DNA of 64,000 bases from Treponema sp. Marseille-Q4130 (GTDB taxonomy: Bacteria; Spirochaetota; Spirochaetia; Treponematales; Treponemataceae): contig NZ_JACSET010000013.1 of assembly GCF_014334325.1 (NCBI RefSeq), positions 1 to 64,000 of the forward strand, in the 5' to 3' direction. Position 1 is the stretch's first letter. Each line of letters begins with the position of its first letter. Shown piece after piece: positions 18,044-26,571 of this stretch. The notes under the pieces are model-generated. The model did no database searches, was not told where the DNA came from, and worked only from the letters and a program-made list of their open reading frames with translations. Position numbers and translations under genes: made by a program.

Positions 18044-19165
18044 CTAAAGCCGTTTATGCAAATTCATAACATGAGCATAGATATCGGCAATAATTCTAAA
18101 GTATTCTTCAGGTATTATATCACCAACATTCGTGTTTGCATAGAGACCGCGCGCGACGGGGCGATTTTCCACGACGGGCACGTCGTTTTCTTCGGCTATC
18201 CTGCGCATGGAAAACGCGACTTCGTCTTCGCCCTTTGCCGTAACACGCGGAGCTTCGTAACCGGCTGCCGCATCGTATTTGAGCGCGACGGCGAAGTGCG
18301 TCGGGTTCGTAATGACGACATCGGATTCTCTGACGGCCTGCGGCATATTTTGCTGCAGGATAGCGCGTTCGGCCTGCTGCAGTCTGTTTTTTACTTCGGG
18401 ATCGCCTTCGAATTCTTTGTATTCCTCTTTTACTTCCTGTTTCGTCATCTTCATCTGTTCCATAAATTCGCGACGCTGCACGAAATAATCGGGAATCGCG
18501 ATGACGAGAAAGACAAGGCTCGCCATTATTAAAATTTCCGCGCTCATAACTCCGATATGCCGAATCGCCATGCCGATGCTTCCGTTTTGAATTTCGAGCA
18601 TGAGAATCGGAACGTCTCGACGGAGCAGCATAAAAGCGAGTATCGAAATGACGGTCACTTTGCCCAGTGATTTTGCGACATTAAAAAGTCCGCGCAACGA
18701 AAAAAGCGTGTTGCGGAAATATTGGATGAAGTTCGGAACGATTTTTTGAAACTTCGGTTCGATCGTCTTCGTCGTAAAGATAAAACTTCGGTTTTGAATG
18801 ATATTTCCCGCAACTCCGCCTGCGATACCGATGATGCCGATCGGCAGCACGAGGCGTAAAAAAAAATAATAAAATGCGCGAGCGATCGCGGGATCGTTTA
18901 CGCTCGATGAAGCGCAGCGCGAAAAATAATAACGGAAAATCGCCGCACATTCTTTGAGCATCGAAGGCGCAAGGACGATGAGGAGCACCACGCACAAAAG
19001 CATGACGAGAGCGCTGTTGAGTTCGGCGCTTTTTGCGACACGCCCTTCCTTCCGCGCTTTTTCGAGCTTATATTCCGAAGGTTCTTCGGTTCTGCCTTCG
19101 TCTTCCGCGGCGAACCACTGAAGGTCGATATACAGATACGGCGGTACGGGAAGCACATCGTTCAC
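18044..19165 (-). CDS. flhB: FlhB, export switch protein
   Basis: 373 residues from the GTG at 19163-19165, which overlaps the fliR stop as GTGA and has GGGAGG six bases upstream. A longer frame open to 19528 merely runs antisense-like through fliR in another frame and is not part of the protein. Four membrane segments precede the cytoplasmic domain with the self-cleaving 'NPTHFAVALKY' (cleavage between Asn and Pro), then 'RGLYANTNVGDIIPEEYF'. FlhB switches export from rod-hook proteins to filament proteins. The N-terminus 'TEEPSEYKLEKARKEGRVAK' is the family signature. Confidence 0.95.
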   Translation of the reverse strand: MNDVLPVPPYLYIDLQWFAAEDEGRTEEPSEYKLEKARKEGRVAKSAELNSALVMLLCVVLLIVLAPSMLKECAAIFRYYFSRCASSSVNDPAIARAFYYFFLRLVLPIGIIGIAGGVAGNIIQNRSFIFTTKTIEPKFQKIVPNFIQYFRNTLFSLRGLFNVAKSLGKVTVISILAFMLLRRDVPILMLEIQNGSIGMAIRHIGVMSAEILIMASLVFLVIAIPDYFVQRREFMEQMKMTKQEVKEEYKEFEGDPEVKNRLQQAERAILQQNMPQAVRESDVVITNPTHFAVALKYDAAAGYEAPRVTAKGEDEVAFSMRRIAEENDVPVVENRPVARGLYANTNVGDIIPEEYFRIIADIYAHVMNLHKRL

Positions 19166-19959
19166 GAAGAGCCTCCCGAAATGATTGCGATAAGAGATGT
19201 GATGCCCGCATTGAACGAACGTTCGAAAAAATCGCACAATTGAGGCATGAGAGCTGCGATGACGAAAAACGACGTGAGCAAAAGCAGCGCAAATCCTTCG
19301 GACAAAAGATTCATCTGAGGAGCCGCCCGCGCAAGGATCCCCATGCAGATATTGATAAGCAAAAGCGTTCCCATAAGCGGAAGCGCGATAACGAGAGAAG
19401 CCGAAAAAAGCTCGGTGAGGCTTCCGACCAAAAAACGCACGATTCGCTCTTTCGCATCCAAAAGCGCAAACACGTTCATCGACGCAAAACTTGAAACCAG
19501 TCCGCGCAAAAACAATTTTTGAAACCACTTGCTCTGCAAAAAAAGTAGCATCGCGACGAGATTCAAATACTGTCCCATAAGAGGGTTTTCGATTTGCGCA
19601 AGCGCATCGTACACTTCGGATGCGCTCAATCCCATTTGAAATGCGAAAAATTGACCTGCCGTGCTGAACGCGGAAAAAAGGATTGTGATAAAAAAACCGA
19701 TGATGAGTCCGATCATCGCTTCTCCCGCAAGCAAAAACACATACGACAGATCGAAAAGACCGCTCGACGAAATATACGGAGCGTAGGATGAAAAATCGAC
19801 GTGCGGAACGAGGGCGTATGCCATATAGCCTGCAAGCGCGACCTTCGCCGTCCTCGGCACCGAGCGCATCGAAAAAAGCGGCAGCGTCATCAAAAGCGCA
19901 AAACAGCGCACGGCAATGAGCAAAAATATCGGCGCATGACTTACGATACGATCGATCAC
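19162..19959 (-). CDS. fliR: FliR, export gate membrane protein
   Basis: 265 residues with about six membrane segments ('FLLIAVRCFALLMTLPLF', 'FLLAGEAMIGLIIGFFITIL', 'ALPLMGTLLLINICMGILA'). FliR joins FliP and FliQ in the helical core of the flagellar export gate. The start codon is GTG at 19959, with AAGGA upstream. The 3' end overlaps flhB by four bases, so the two are translationally coupled; in some bacteria they are fused. Confidence 0.95.
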   Translation of the reverse strand: MIDRIVSHAPIFLLIAVRCFALLMTLPLFSMRSVPRTAKVALAGYMAYALVPHVDFSSYAPYISSSGLFDLSYVFLLAGEAMIGLIIGFFITILFSAFSTAGQFFAFQMGLSASEVYDALAQIENPLMGQYLNLVAMLLFLQSKWFQKLFLRGLVSSFASMNVFALLDAKERIVRFLVGSLTELFSASLVIALPLMGTLLLINICMGILARAAPQMNLLSEGFALLLLTSFFVIAALMPQLCDFFERSFNAGITSLIAIISGGSS

Positions 19960-19976
19960 CGCTTTCGTCCTTATCT

Positions 19977-20246
19977 CTAGCGCGCCATGAGCGGTATGAG
20001 ATTAAAAAGAGAAACCGTATAATTTCTCAGATGCGTAAACATCCAGCCCCCCAACAGAGCCAGCACCGCAAGGATCGTCAAAACCTTCGGCAAAAAAGTC
20101 AGCGTCTGTTCCTGGATCGACGTCGTCGCTTGAAAGATCGCAACGACGAGCCCGATAAGCAGCGCGGCTCCGAGTACGGGAGAAGCGAGGATAAAGATTT
20201 CAAATACGCCGCCGCGGATTAAATTGACAAGCTGCCCTATCGACAT
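19977..20246 (-). CDS. fliQ: FliQ, export gate membrane protein
   Basis: 89 residues, the normal family size. Two membrane hairpins: 'VFEIFILASPVLGAALLIGL' and 'VLTILAVLALLGGWMFTHL', with the conserved 'AIFQATTSIQEQTLTFLPK' between them. Four copies are expected in the gate with FliP5 and FliR1. I chose the ATG at 20246 with AAGGA eight bases upstream; an in-frame ATG three codons earlier and a longer form to 20303 would overlap fliP. Confidence 0.95.
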   Translation of the reverse strand: MSIGQLVNLIRGGVFEIFILASPVLGAALLIGLVVAIFQATTSIQEQTLTFLPKVLTILAVLALLGGWMFTHLRNYTVSLFNLIPLMAR

Positions 20247-20257
20247 CACTACCATCC

Positions 20258-21127
20258 TTAACGCAACACGGAAACGAAAAGCTGCTGCGTCAAAAGTCCC
20301 CATCCGTCGACGAGGACGAAGAGCATCAGTTTGAACGGCATCGATATCTGCACCGGCGGCAGCATCATCATGCCCATCGACATGAGGATACTCGCGACGA
20401 CCATATCGATGATGATAAACGGAATGTAAAGCAGTACGCCGATTTTAAACGCGACGGTAAGCTCGTGCAAAATATAAGCGGGCACGAGGATATGAGTCGG
20501 AACGTCGGCGAGCGTATTCGGCCGATCCATCTTCGCCATGGACATAAAAAGGGAAATATAGCTCGTATCTTCGGCCATCTGCGTATACATAAAGATACGA
20601 ATCGGAGCTTCGGCTTCGCGGTACGCTTCTTCGACGCCGATTTCTCCGCTCGAAAGCGGACGGAACGAATTGTCGTACACCCTCGTAAAAGTCGGCCACA
20701 TGACAAAGAGCGTCATAAAAAACGCGATCCCGTTGAGCACGGCGGTCGGCGGCACTTGCTGCAAAGAGAGCGCGCGTTTAATAAAATCGAGGACGATCGA
20801 AAAACGCAAAAAGCACGTCGTCAAAATCAAAATGCTCGGCGCGAGCGTGAGTACCGTAAGCAGGAGAAGCACTTGTACCGAAAACGCGACTTCCCTGCCC
20901 GTTTGAGGCTGCGTAAGGGTTATATCGACGTTCGGCACGACAGGATTTCGCACATTGCGATTCATCTCCGTCGTCCCCCTCGCAGAGCGTTCGGGAAAAT
21001 TATTATTCTGCTGAGCGGAAAGTGAAAGCGTACACAAAAGGAGAGCGAGAACGAGTGCCGCACGGACGATGCGCGACGCCCGCATTCGATACGCTTTTTT
21101 TTCGGTACAAATAGATGAAACTCTCAT
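20258..21127 (-). CDS. fliP: FliP, export gate membrane protein
   Basis: 289 residues. A signal sequence ('VRAALVLALLLCTLSLSAQ') is followed by a periplasmic stretch and four membrane segments, with the conserved 'APSILILTTCFLRFSIVLDF', 'QQVPPTAVLNGIAFFMTLF' and 'GMMMLPPVQISMPFKLMLFV'. The ATG at 21127 comes one base after the fliO stop (TGATATG), so coupling is likely. An internal ATG at 21085 would place the signal peptide more normally at the N-terminus; the choice is open. FliP makes the pentameric base of the export pore. Confidence 0.95.
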   Translation of the reverse strand: MRVSSICTEKKAYRMRASRIVRAALVLALLLCTLSLSAQQNNNFPERSARGTTEMNRNVRNPVVPNVDITLTQPQTGREVAFSVQVLLLLTVLTLAPSILILTTCFLRFSIVLDFIKRALSLQQVPPTAVLNGIAFFMTLFVMWPTFTRVYDNSFRPLSSGEIGVEEAYREAEAPIRIFMYTQMAEDTSYISLFMSMAKMDRPNTLADVPTHILVPAYILHELTVAFKIGVLLYIPFIIIDMVVASILMSMGMMMLPPVQISMPFKLMLFVLVDGWGLLTQQLFVSVLR

Positions 21128-21128
21128 A

Positions 21129-21767
21129 TCAGTTTTCCGAATCGAGGCGGCTTCTCTGCGCCCGAAGCATATCGCGCGCTTTATCGCCGTCGCCGCTGAA
21201 AACGCTTTCGCCCTTTTTCGTTCCCTGCGGCATAAAGATCGAAAGGATATCGCCGAAATTTCGCGGACGCCTCACGTTTTGGCGAGTATCCGCATAGAGG
21301 TTCATCGCGTGGATCGTCTCTTTATCGGTAACTTCACCGATGAGATTGACCGCGTTGTCGGTGACGCCGATGAGATACGCTTTATCGTCGAGGAGCGAAA
21401 TGACGTGCACCGATTTTCCGGGAGCGATCGACACGGAAGAGACGACGCGCAAAAATTGATCGCCTTCCCCGACGTCTTTATTCATGCTGCGCTTCATAAG
21501 ATAGACGACCGCATACACGCACGCAACCACTACGGCAAGAACAAGTATCATGCGTATAAAAAGCCAAAGCGTCGACGACGGCCGCTCTGCTGCGGACGGC
21601 GAAAGCGCGGGATCGGCTATCGGAAGAGAAGATTCGTCGACGGCCGCACTTTCAGTCCGCTCGATGCGCGTATCTTCGGTCACCTGCGTCTGCGCGTACA
21701 ACGAAAGAGATACGGCGAGCAGCAAAAACGAAAACGCCGCCGTTTTTAATAATTTCGAGTATTGCAA
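21129..21767 (-). CDS. fliO: FliO (FliZ), export gate assembly factor
   Basis: 212 residues. An N-terminal signal peptide ('FSFLLLAVSLSLYAQ') and a membrane segment at about 68-92 ('LFIRMILVLAVVVACVYAVV') precede a FliO-type beta domain ('FLRVVSSVSIAPGKSVHVIS'). FliO helps FliP oligomerise. The likely start is TTG at 21765-21767 behind GGGGGGAA. The protein carries a long Asp/Arg-rich tail. It sits between fliN and fliP as usual in spirochaetes. Confidence 0.85.
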   Translation of the reverse strand: MQYSKLLKTAAFSFLLLAVSLSLYAQTQVTEDTRIERTESAAVDESSLPIADPALSPSAAERPSSTLWLFIRMILVLAVVVACVYAVVYLMKRSMNKDVGEGDQFLRVVSSVSIAPGKSVHVISLLDDKAYLIGVTDNAVNLIGEVTDKETIHAMNLYADTRQNVRRPRNFGDILSIFMPQGTKKGESVFSGDGDKARDMLRAQRSRLDSEN

Positions 21768-21792
21768 CTGTTCCCCCCACCCTGTAAAACTA

Positions 21793-22929
21793 TCAGTGCA
21801 GTTCCGTCACCCTCTCAAGCGAAGACAGGATTTCGGTAACACGCACACCGAAGTTTTCGTCGATGACGACGACTTCGCCCTTTGCAATCGGCTTGTGATT
21901 GACAAGGATATCGACCGGCTCCCCTGCAAGTTTGTCGAGCTCTATGATCGTACCTTCTCCCATGCCGAGAATGTCTTTGATCTGTTTTTTCGTACGGCCG
22001 AGCTCTACGGTCATCTCCATGTACACGTCCATGATAAGACCGATATTGCCCTGCTCGGCGCTTCCGGCCGTATTGCCTTGCATGCCTTGGAACATCGGAT
22101 ACTGCAGGGACTGCACGTTCGGAATGCCGCTTCCCATCTGAGCCATCATGGGCATCGCCTGTCCCATGTTCATGCCCTGCCCCATGCTTCCCATATTCAT
22201 ACCGGGCGAAGCCATCGTTCCCACGGATGCGATATCGGCAGCGCTGAGCGTTCCGCCCGAACTCATTTCGGGAGCCGAATTTCCGCCACCGAGTGCGTTG
22301 CATATCTGTTCGGCAACCGAAGCGCTGACGGCTTCCCACAAGGTATAGCCCTGCCCGTCAAGCGAAAGGGGATAGTTGAAAAGGATAAATTGATTTTGCG
22401 GAACTCTTATCATCGCTTTCGGATCGTTACGGGCAGTGGGCGGGTTGCACGAAATACCCGAAAGCTTACCCGTCTTTTCGAGGGCTTGAATTTCGTCGTT
22501 CGTATGCGTGGACACGGTTTCGGCGATGACTGAAAGCGCCATGTCGTCGATGTCCGCGTTGTCCTCTTTGTTCATGAGACCGACGATCTTTTGCGCAAAC
22601 TCGGGCGCGAGGATGTAGAGGTGATCGCCTGAGAGTCCGCTTGAAAAGTCGGCGAGGATATTGACGACGATTTCCGGCAACTTTGCCAATAAGCGATCGC
22701 GGTCGAGCTGTTCGACGACGGGAGTATCGGCCGAAAAATTCGCACCGGTCATTTTGTTGAGATTTTCTGCGAGCGGCGTTTTGAGTTCATCCGCAAATTT
22801 CTGGAGAACGGCGGTATCCACCTGTACGGAAGGAGCGCTTCCGACTCTGCCGGATGCATTGAGACCGTCTACGGATACGCCCGAAAGCAGAGCATCAATC
22901 TCATCCTGCGATATTGCACCATCACTCAT
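21793..22929 (-). CDS. fliN: FliN/FliY-type flagellar switch protein
   Basis: 378 residues, so the long FliY-like form rather than short FliN. It starts with an EIDALL peptide ('DGAISQDEIDALLSGVSV') like that of FliM, which binds CheY-P in other species. A CheC/CheX-like middle (residues about 50-215) follows, then a Met-Gly-rich linker (about 235-285) and a C-terminal SpoA domain ('VYMEMTVELGRTKKQIKDI', 'EVVVIDENFGVRVTEIL'). It forms the lower C-ring with FliM. The CheC-type phosphatase helices are not clearly conserved. The ATG at 22929 overlaps the fliM stop by eight bases and has AAGGAG at nine bases. Confidence 0.9.
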   Translation of the reverse strand: MSDGAISQDEIDALLSGVSVDGLNASGRVGSAPSVQVDTAVLQKFADELKTPLAENLNKMTGANFSADTPVVEQLDRDRLLAKLPEIVVNILADFSSGLSGDHLYILAPEFAQKIVGLMNKEDNADIDDMALSVIAETVSTHTNDEIQALEKTGKLSGISCNPPTARNDPKAMIRVPQNQFILFNYPLSLDGQGYTLWEAVSASVAEQICNALGGGNSAPEMSSGGTLSAADIASVGTMASPGMNMGSMGQGMNMGQAMPMMAQMGSGIPNVQSLQYPMFQGMQGNTAGSAEQGNIGLIMDVYMEMTVELGRTKKQIKDILGMGEGTIIELDKLAGEPVDILVNHKPIAKGEVVVIDENFGVRVTEILSSLERVTELH

Positions 22930-23959
22930 ACGAATCATCTCCTTCTACAGAAAGTTCTTCAAAATCATCCGCCGAAATATCTTCCAACTTGCCGGTCACC
23001 TGCACCGCCATCTTTTTTCCGACGACGCCCGGCTGACAATAAAATTTCTTTTTGCTGCCCACGCTGAGCGTAAGCGGATCACCGACACGGATATTCGACA
23101 GGCGCACGACGTCTCCCACGCGAAGAGAAAGCACTTCACGTATCGGTAAATCGATGGAACCGACTTCGGCGACAACGTCCATCTCCACCGACGAAAGTTT
23201 TTCTTTCAGCGTTCCGAGGTACTGAGTCGTCGAACTTCTGCGCACCGAGCTGAACCAAAACTGAGAGGACAACTTTGAAATGATCGGTTCGATAGTCAAA
23301 TACGGGATGCAGAAATTCATCATGCCTTCTTCTTCGCCGACTTTCATTTCGAGCGTAACGAGGACGACCATTTCCGAAGGAGGCACGATCTGGGCAAACT
23401 GCGGATTCGTTTCGATCTGCCCGAGCCGGGGGCGCAAATCGATGACCTGCGTCCACGCTTCCCGCATATTCGCGAGGATGCGCACGATGATGCCTTCCAT
23501 GACCGACTGTTCGATATCGGTCAAATCGCGGTTTTTATTGCCCGTGGTCGTACCGCGGCCGCCGAACAGGCGGTCGATCATGCAAAACGTGATCGTCGGA
23601 TCGATTTCAAGTACCGCGTTCCCTTTCAGCGGATCCATATTGACGACGGCAAGCGTCGTCGGCGTCGGAATGGATCGGATAAACTCTTCGTACGTGAGCT
23701 GATCGACGGAAGCAACGTGAACGTGCACGAGGCTCCGCAGCTGAGCGGAAAGGCTCGTCGTCGTCAAACGCGCAAAGGTTTCGTGCATGTTCGACACGGT
23801 ACGCAGCTGTTCTTTTGAAAATTTGTCGGGACGCTTAAAATCGTAAATCTTGATTTTACGCGTATCGCTGACCGGCTTAAAATCGTCGGTTTCCGAATCG
23901 CCCGAACTTATCGCGGTGAGCAGCTGATCTATTTCATCCTGTGACAGAACTTCGTTCAT
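22922..23959 (-). CDS. fliM: FliM, flagellar switch protein
   Basis: 345 residues. The N-terminal CheY-P-binding peptide is 'VLSQDEIDQLLTAI'. The middle domain contains 'TTTSLSAQLRSLVHVHVASV', 'GGRG' at 'CMIDRLFGGRGTTTGNK', and ends in a SpoA domain with 'DLPIREVLSLRVGDVVRL' . FliM carries the chemotaxis signal into the rotor. The ATG at 23959 has AGGAAAAAGC upstream. It follows fliL after 25 bases. Confidence 0.95.
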   Translation of the reverse strand: MNEVLSQDEIDQLLTAISSGDSETDDFKPVSDTRKIKIYDFKRPDKFSKEQLRTVSNMHETFARLTTTSLSAQLRSLVHVHVASVDQLTYEEFIRSIPTPTTLAVVNMDPLKGNAVLEIDPTITFCMIDRLFGGRGTTTGNKNRDLTDIEQSVMEGIIVRILANMREAWTQVIDLRPRLGQIETNPQFAQIVPPSEMVVLVTLEMKVGEEEGMMNFCIPYLTIEPIISKLSSQFWFSSVRRSSTTQYLGTLKEKLSSVEMDVVAEVGSIDLPIREVLSLRVGDVVRLSNIRVGDPLTLSVGSKKKFYCQPGVVGKKMAVQVTGKLEDISADDFEELSVEGDDSYE

Positions 23960-23984
23960 GCTTTTTCCTAATCAAACCGCCGTG

Positions 23985-24533
23985 CTATTGCTCGATGACA
24001 TCGAGCTGCTGAAACGAAACGTCGCGGATCTTCGAACCGCTTAAGATTTCGTCGTTGATCGCGTTGCGCAATTCTATTTTCAATTTCTGTTCGTTTTGCG
24101 GCTTCAATTCGTCGATCGTCTTCTGTGTAAAATATCGGCGCAAATAATCGGTGAGTTCAACTCTCCGTTCGGTTATCTCGGTTGCCGCAACTCGGTCGTC
24201 TTTTTTATAACCGAGGAACACATTCACGACGACGCTCGCGGGGATGTCGTCGCTTGTACGCGTCCTGATAGCTCCGAGCGATGAGTACCAATCGAGCACT
24301 TCCCGCTGCGCCTGATATTCGTCGCTCATCGGGATCGCCGTCTGCGCCGACGTATTGCTCGAAACGATGCGCACCGTAACGAACACGACGACGACGATGA
24401 GGATGACAGCGCCGAGCGCTATGAGTATCCATTTTAATAATCCGGGAACGAGTCCGCCGATTCCTTTTCCTTTCGCACTGCCGCTTCCGCCGTCGGACGC
24501 GCTTTCATCGAAATTAATATCGTTGTCTGCCAT
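23985..24533 (-). CDS. fliL: FliL, stator-associated membrane protein
   Basis: 182 residues from the ATG at 24533, preceded by AGGTGGGG. A Gly/Ser-rich cytoplasmic N-terminus leads to one membrane helix ('LLKWILIALGAVILIVVVVF') and a periplasmic FliL domain with the typical 'RRVELTDYLRRYFTQKTIDEL' and 'IELRNAINDEILSGSKIRDV'. FliL forms rings around the MotAB stator and supports torque, and in spirochaetes affects filament orientation. It lies between motB and fliM. Confidence 0.92.
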   Translation of the reverse strand: MADNDINFDESASDGGSGSAKGKGIGGLVPGLLKWILIALGAVILIVVVVFVTVRIVSSNTSAQTAIPMSDEYQAQREVLDWYSSLGAIRTRTSDDIPASVVVNVFLGYKKDDRVAATEITERRVELTDYLRRYFTQKTIDELKPQNEQKLKIELRNAINDEILSGSKIRDVSFQQLDVIEQ

Positions 24534-24596
24534 GATCCCCACCTATACAAACGCACGGTCTACATTTTACGGAATATTTAATTATATATTTTACCA

Positions 24597-25325
24597 TCAA
24601 AAATGTCCTTCGTCTAGGATAATTATATCGACCCGCCGGTTGTACGCTCTGCCTTCCGGCGTATTGTCCGAAAACATCGGGCGGGTATCCGCATAGCCTG
24701 CTATCGAAAACTGCTGCTCGTTTACGCCGAAGTCGGCAAGATAGTGGAGCACGTTCATCGCGCGCGAAGCGGAAAGCTCCCAATTGCTCGGATACGGCGA
24801 GGATGCGGGAACGGGCGTACTGTCGGTGTGCCCTTCGATGCGAAATCTCCTTGCTTTCAGTTCGGGATCGCTGAAAAATTCCGAAAGGCGCAAAAGCGTA
24901 TCGCGCGTTTCATCGATATTGATTTCGGCGCTTCCTTCGGCGAAAAAACTGTCGGATGCAAGCGTGATGACAAGCCCCCTCTCGTCGCTCGTTATCGTTA
25001 TCCTGTTCGATTTGATATCGGGTGCAAAAAGGCTCACCGCTTTTTTTCGCGCGTTTGCAAGGGAACGCCCCTTTTCCATCGCAGGCAGAGCATTGATATT
25101 GTTTCCCAAATCCGCAAGCCGTCCCGTCGCAAGCGAAAGACCGCCGGCCGTCGTTTCCGTTTCGCGCATTTGGAGCGACTGCGTTATCGTCGCAAGCTGC
25201 GTCACATCGATTTCCGACGGATTGTACAGCATGACGAAAAAGCAGAGCATGAGCGTAATCATATCGCCGTATGTACCCTGCCATGCCGTTGACGGCTTTT
25301 CGGGCTGTTTACTTTTCCGTCCCAT
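24597..25325 (-). CDS. motB: MotB, flagellar stator protein
   Basis: 242 residues. The single membrane helix carries the proton-conducting Asp in '[18 protein letters not shown]'. The C-terminal OmpA-like peptidoglycan-binding domain has '[12 protein letters not shown]', '[16 protein letters not shown]' and 'AGYADTRP'. The start is the ATG at 25325 with AAGGA six bases upstream. It comes two bases after the motA stop. MotB anchors the stator to the wall. Confidence 0.96.
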   Translation of the reverse strand: MGRKSKQPEKPSTAWQGTYGDMITLMLCFFVMLYNPSEIDVTQLATITQSLQMRETETTAGGLSLATGRLADLGNNINALPAMEKGRSLANARKKAVSLFAPDIKSNRITITSDERGLVITLASDSFFAEGSAEINIDETRDTLLRLSEFFSDPELKARRFRIEGHTDSTPVPASSPYPSNWELSASRAMNVLHYLADFGVNEQQFSIAGYADTRPMFSDNTPEGRAYNRRVDIIILDEGHF

Positions 25326-25327
25326 AC

Positions 25328-26110
25328 TCAATCCTTGAGAACATCGGCTTCGATCGCGTGACGCGCGACGGGGTCAAGATAGGTGAGCAGCTTTTGCGCC
25401 ATGATGCGCGGATTTTCTCCCGCTTGAATGGCAAGCACGCCTTCGATAACCATCTCTTTCGTCCGCATTTCGGCGGCATTGTGTCCGACGAGTTTTTGCC
25501 CGATAGGACCGATGATCCAGTTTGCGAGCAAAGACCCGTACAGCGTCGTGATAAGAGCGACGGCCATGTTCGGACCGATAGCCGATTTGTCTTCCATGTT
25601 GCGCAACATGCCGATAAGACCGACAACGGTACCCATCATGCCGAAGCCCGGAGCGAAACCCGCCCACTGGTTTACGAGGCCTATCCACATCATGTGGCGC
25701 GCTTCACACTGATTCATTTCGTTTTCCATGATCGCGCGGATGACCTGTCCGTCCGTACCGTCGACGACGAGGCGAAGTCCGCTTCTCATAAACGCGTCTT
25801 CGATATCGTCGAGTCCGTCTTCGAGGGCGAGGATGCCTTCGCGGCGAGCTTTTTCGGAAAGAGCGACCATATTTTGGATGATCTGTTTTTCACCGAAATC
25901 GAACACCTTAAACGAGCGCCCCATGATGCGGAAAAGACCGATACAATATGAAATCGGAGCGCAGAGCCACAGCGCAAAATATGAACCGCCTATCGTCATG
26001 AAAATGGAAGGCACATCGAAAATACCCGCCAATGAACCGCCGGAAAAGATAACGGAGACCATGATACACGCGCCGCCGCCTACGATTCCGATTATTGTCG
26101 CTATATCCAT
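25328..26110 (-). CDS. motA: MotA, flagellar stator protein
   Basis: 260 residues with four membrane segments. It starts '[20 protein letters not shown]'. The last two helices carry '[17 protein letters not shown]' and '[19 protein letters not shown]', lining the proton channel with MotB. The cytoplasmic loop contains charged residues (for example '[18 protein letters not shown]') expected to contact FliG. GAGGAATT precedes the ATG. It follows flbD after six bases. Confidence 0.96.
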   Translation of the reverse strand: MDIATIIGIVGGGACIMVSVIFSGGSLAGIFDVPSIFMTIGGSYFALWLCAPISYCIGLFRIMGRSFKVFDFGEKQIIQNMVALSEKARREGILALEDGLDDIEDAFMRSGLRLVVDGTDGQVIRAIMENEMNQCEARHMMWIGLVNQWAGFAPGFGMMGTVVGLIGMLRNMEDKSAIGPNMAVALITTLYGSLLANWIIGPIGQKLVGHNAAEMRTKEMVIEGVLAIQAGENPRIMAQKLLTYLDPVARHAIEADVLKD

Positions 26111-26116
26111 AATTCC

Positions 26117-26314
26117 TCACACCTCTTGCGTATTGATGCCGATCTTTTTTCGATAGGCTATGATCTTTTCAATTATATCTTCGGGCTTGTCTTTTACGAC
26201 GATTTTTCTGCCGGACAGCATCGCAAGCGTCAAATCGGGATTTTGTTCCATACTTTCGATCATGTGCGGATTGATCCAATATTTTTTTCCGTTTAAACGC
26301 ACCACTTCGATCAT
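26117..26314 (-). CDS. flbD: FlbD-family small protein
   Basis: 65 residues: 'MIEVVRLNGKKYWINPHMIE', then 'TLAMLSGRKIVVKDKPEDI' and 'EKIIAYRKKIGI'. The short FlbD/SwrD family increases flagellar power in Bacillus and sits between the hook gene and motA in many bacteria. In other treponemes it follows flgE; here nothing motility-related lies upstream, so it opens the operon. No Shine-Dalgarno sequence is close, and a promoter -10 box ends six bases from the ATG, suggesting a leaderless start. Confidence 0.85.
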   Translation of the reverse strand: MIEVVRLNGKKYWINPHMIESMEQNPDLTLAMLSGRKIVVKDKPEDIIEKIIAYRKKIGINTQEV

Positions 26315-26320
26315 CGTTAT

Positions 26321-26349
26321 ATAATGCTCCGATTGCTTCGAGCCGTCAA
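26321..26349 (-). promoter_or_regulatory. Motility operon promoter before flbD
   Basis: On the minus strand TTGACG (26344-26349) and CATTAT (26321-26326) are 17 bases apart. The -10 box ends six bases before the flbD ATG. It looks like a sigma-70 site, not a sigma-28 site, as expected for a class of genes that itself encodes FliA. Confidence 0.5.
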
Positions 26350-26480
26350 GTATTCACCATACCCGTGCCCGCATTTCGATAAAAACCGCGTCATTTCATT
26401 ATCGGACAAGCCGATATACTTGTTTACGGATAATTTTTCGTTTTTACTCCATAAAAAAATGTTATCACTCCCCGTGATTG

Positions 26481-26509
26481 TTGCGCGTTTTTCCGTTTTC
26501 CATTAAATT
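26481..26509 (+). promoter_or_regulatory. Candidate promoter of the two-component operon
   Basis: TTGCGC and TAAATT are separated by 17 bases, each matching consensus at four of six positions. The start codon is 62 bases downstream. Confidence 0.35.
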
Positions 26510-26525
26510 ATTAAAAAGATTGCAT

Positions 26526-26558
26526 ATCGACTTGCATCGAACTTGAAATCGAACTTAA
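26526..26558 (+). promoter_or_regulatory. Three direct ATCGA(A)CTT repeats, candidate response-regulator operator
   Basis: ATCGACTTGC, ATCGAACTTGAA and ATCGAACTTAAA lie in tandem at 26526, 26536 and 26548, with spacing of 10 and 12 bases. OmpR/PhoB-family regulators bind direct repeats with about one helical turn of spacing. The site sits just downstream of the predicted start of transcription of the regulator, which would suit autorepression. Confidence 0.4.
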
Positions 26559-26571
26559 AAAAGGAAAAGCT

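Noticed and set aside
19166-19528. Long N-terminal extension of FlhB (open frame up to 19528).
   Set aside because: It runs through fliR in another frame, has Cys/His/Arg-rich random composition, and a GTG with a strong SD marks the true start.
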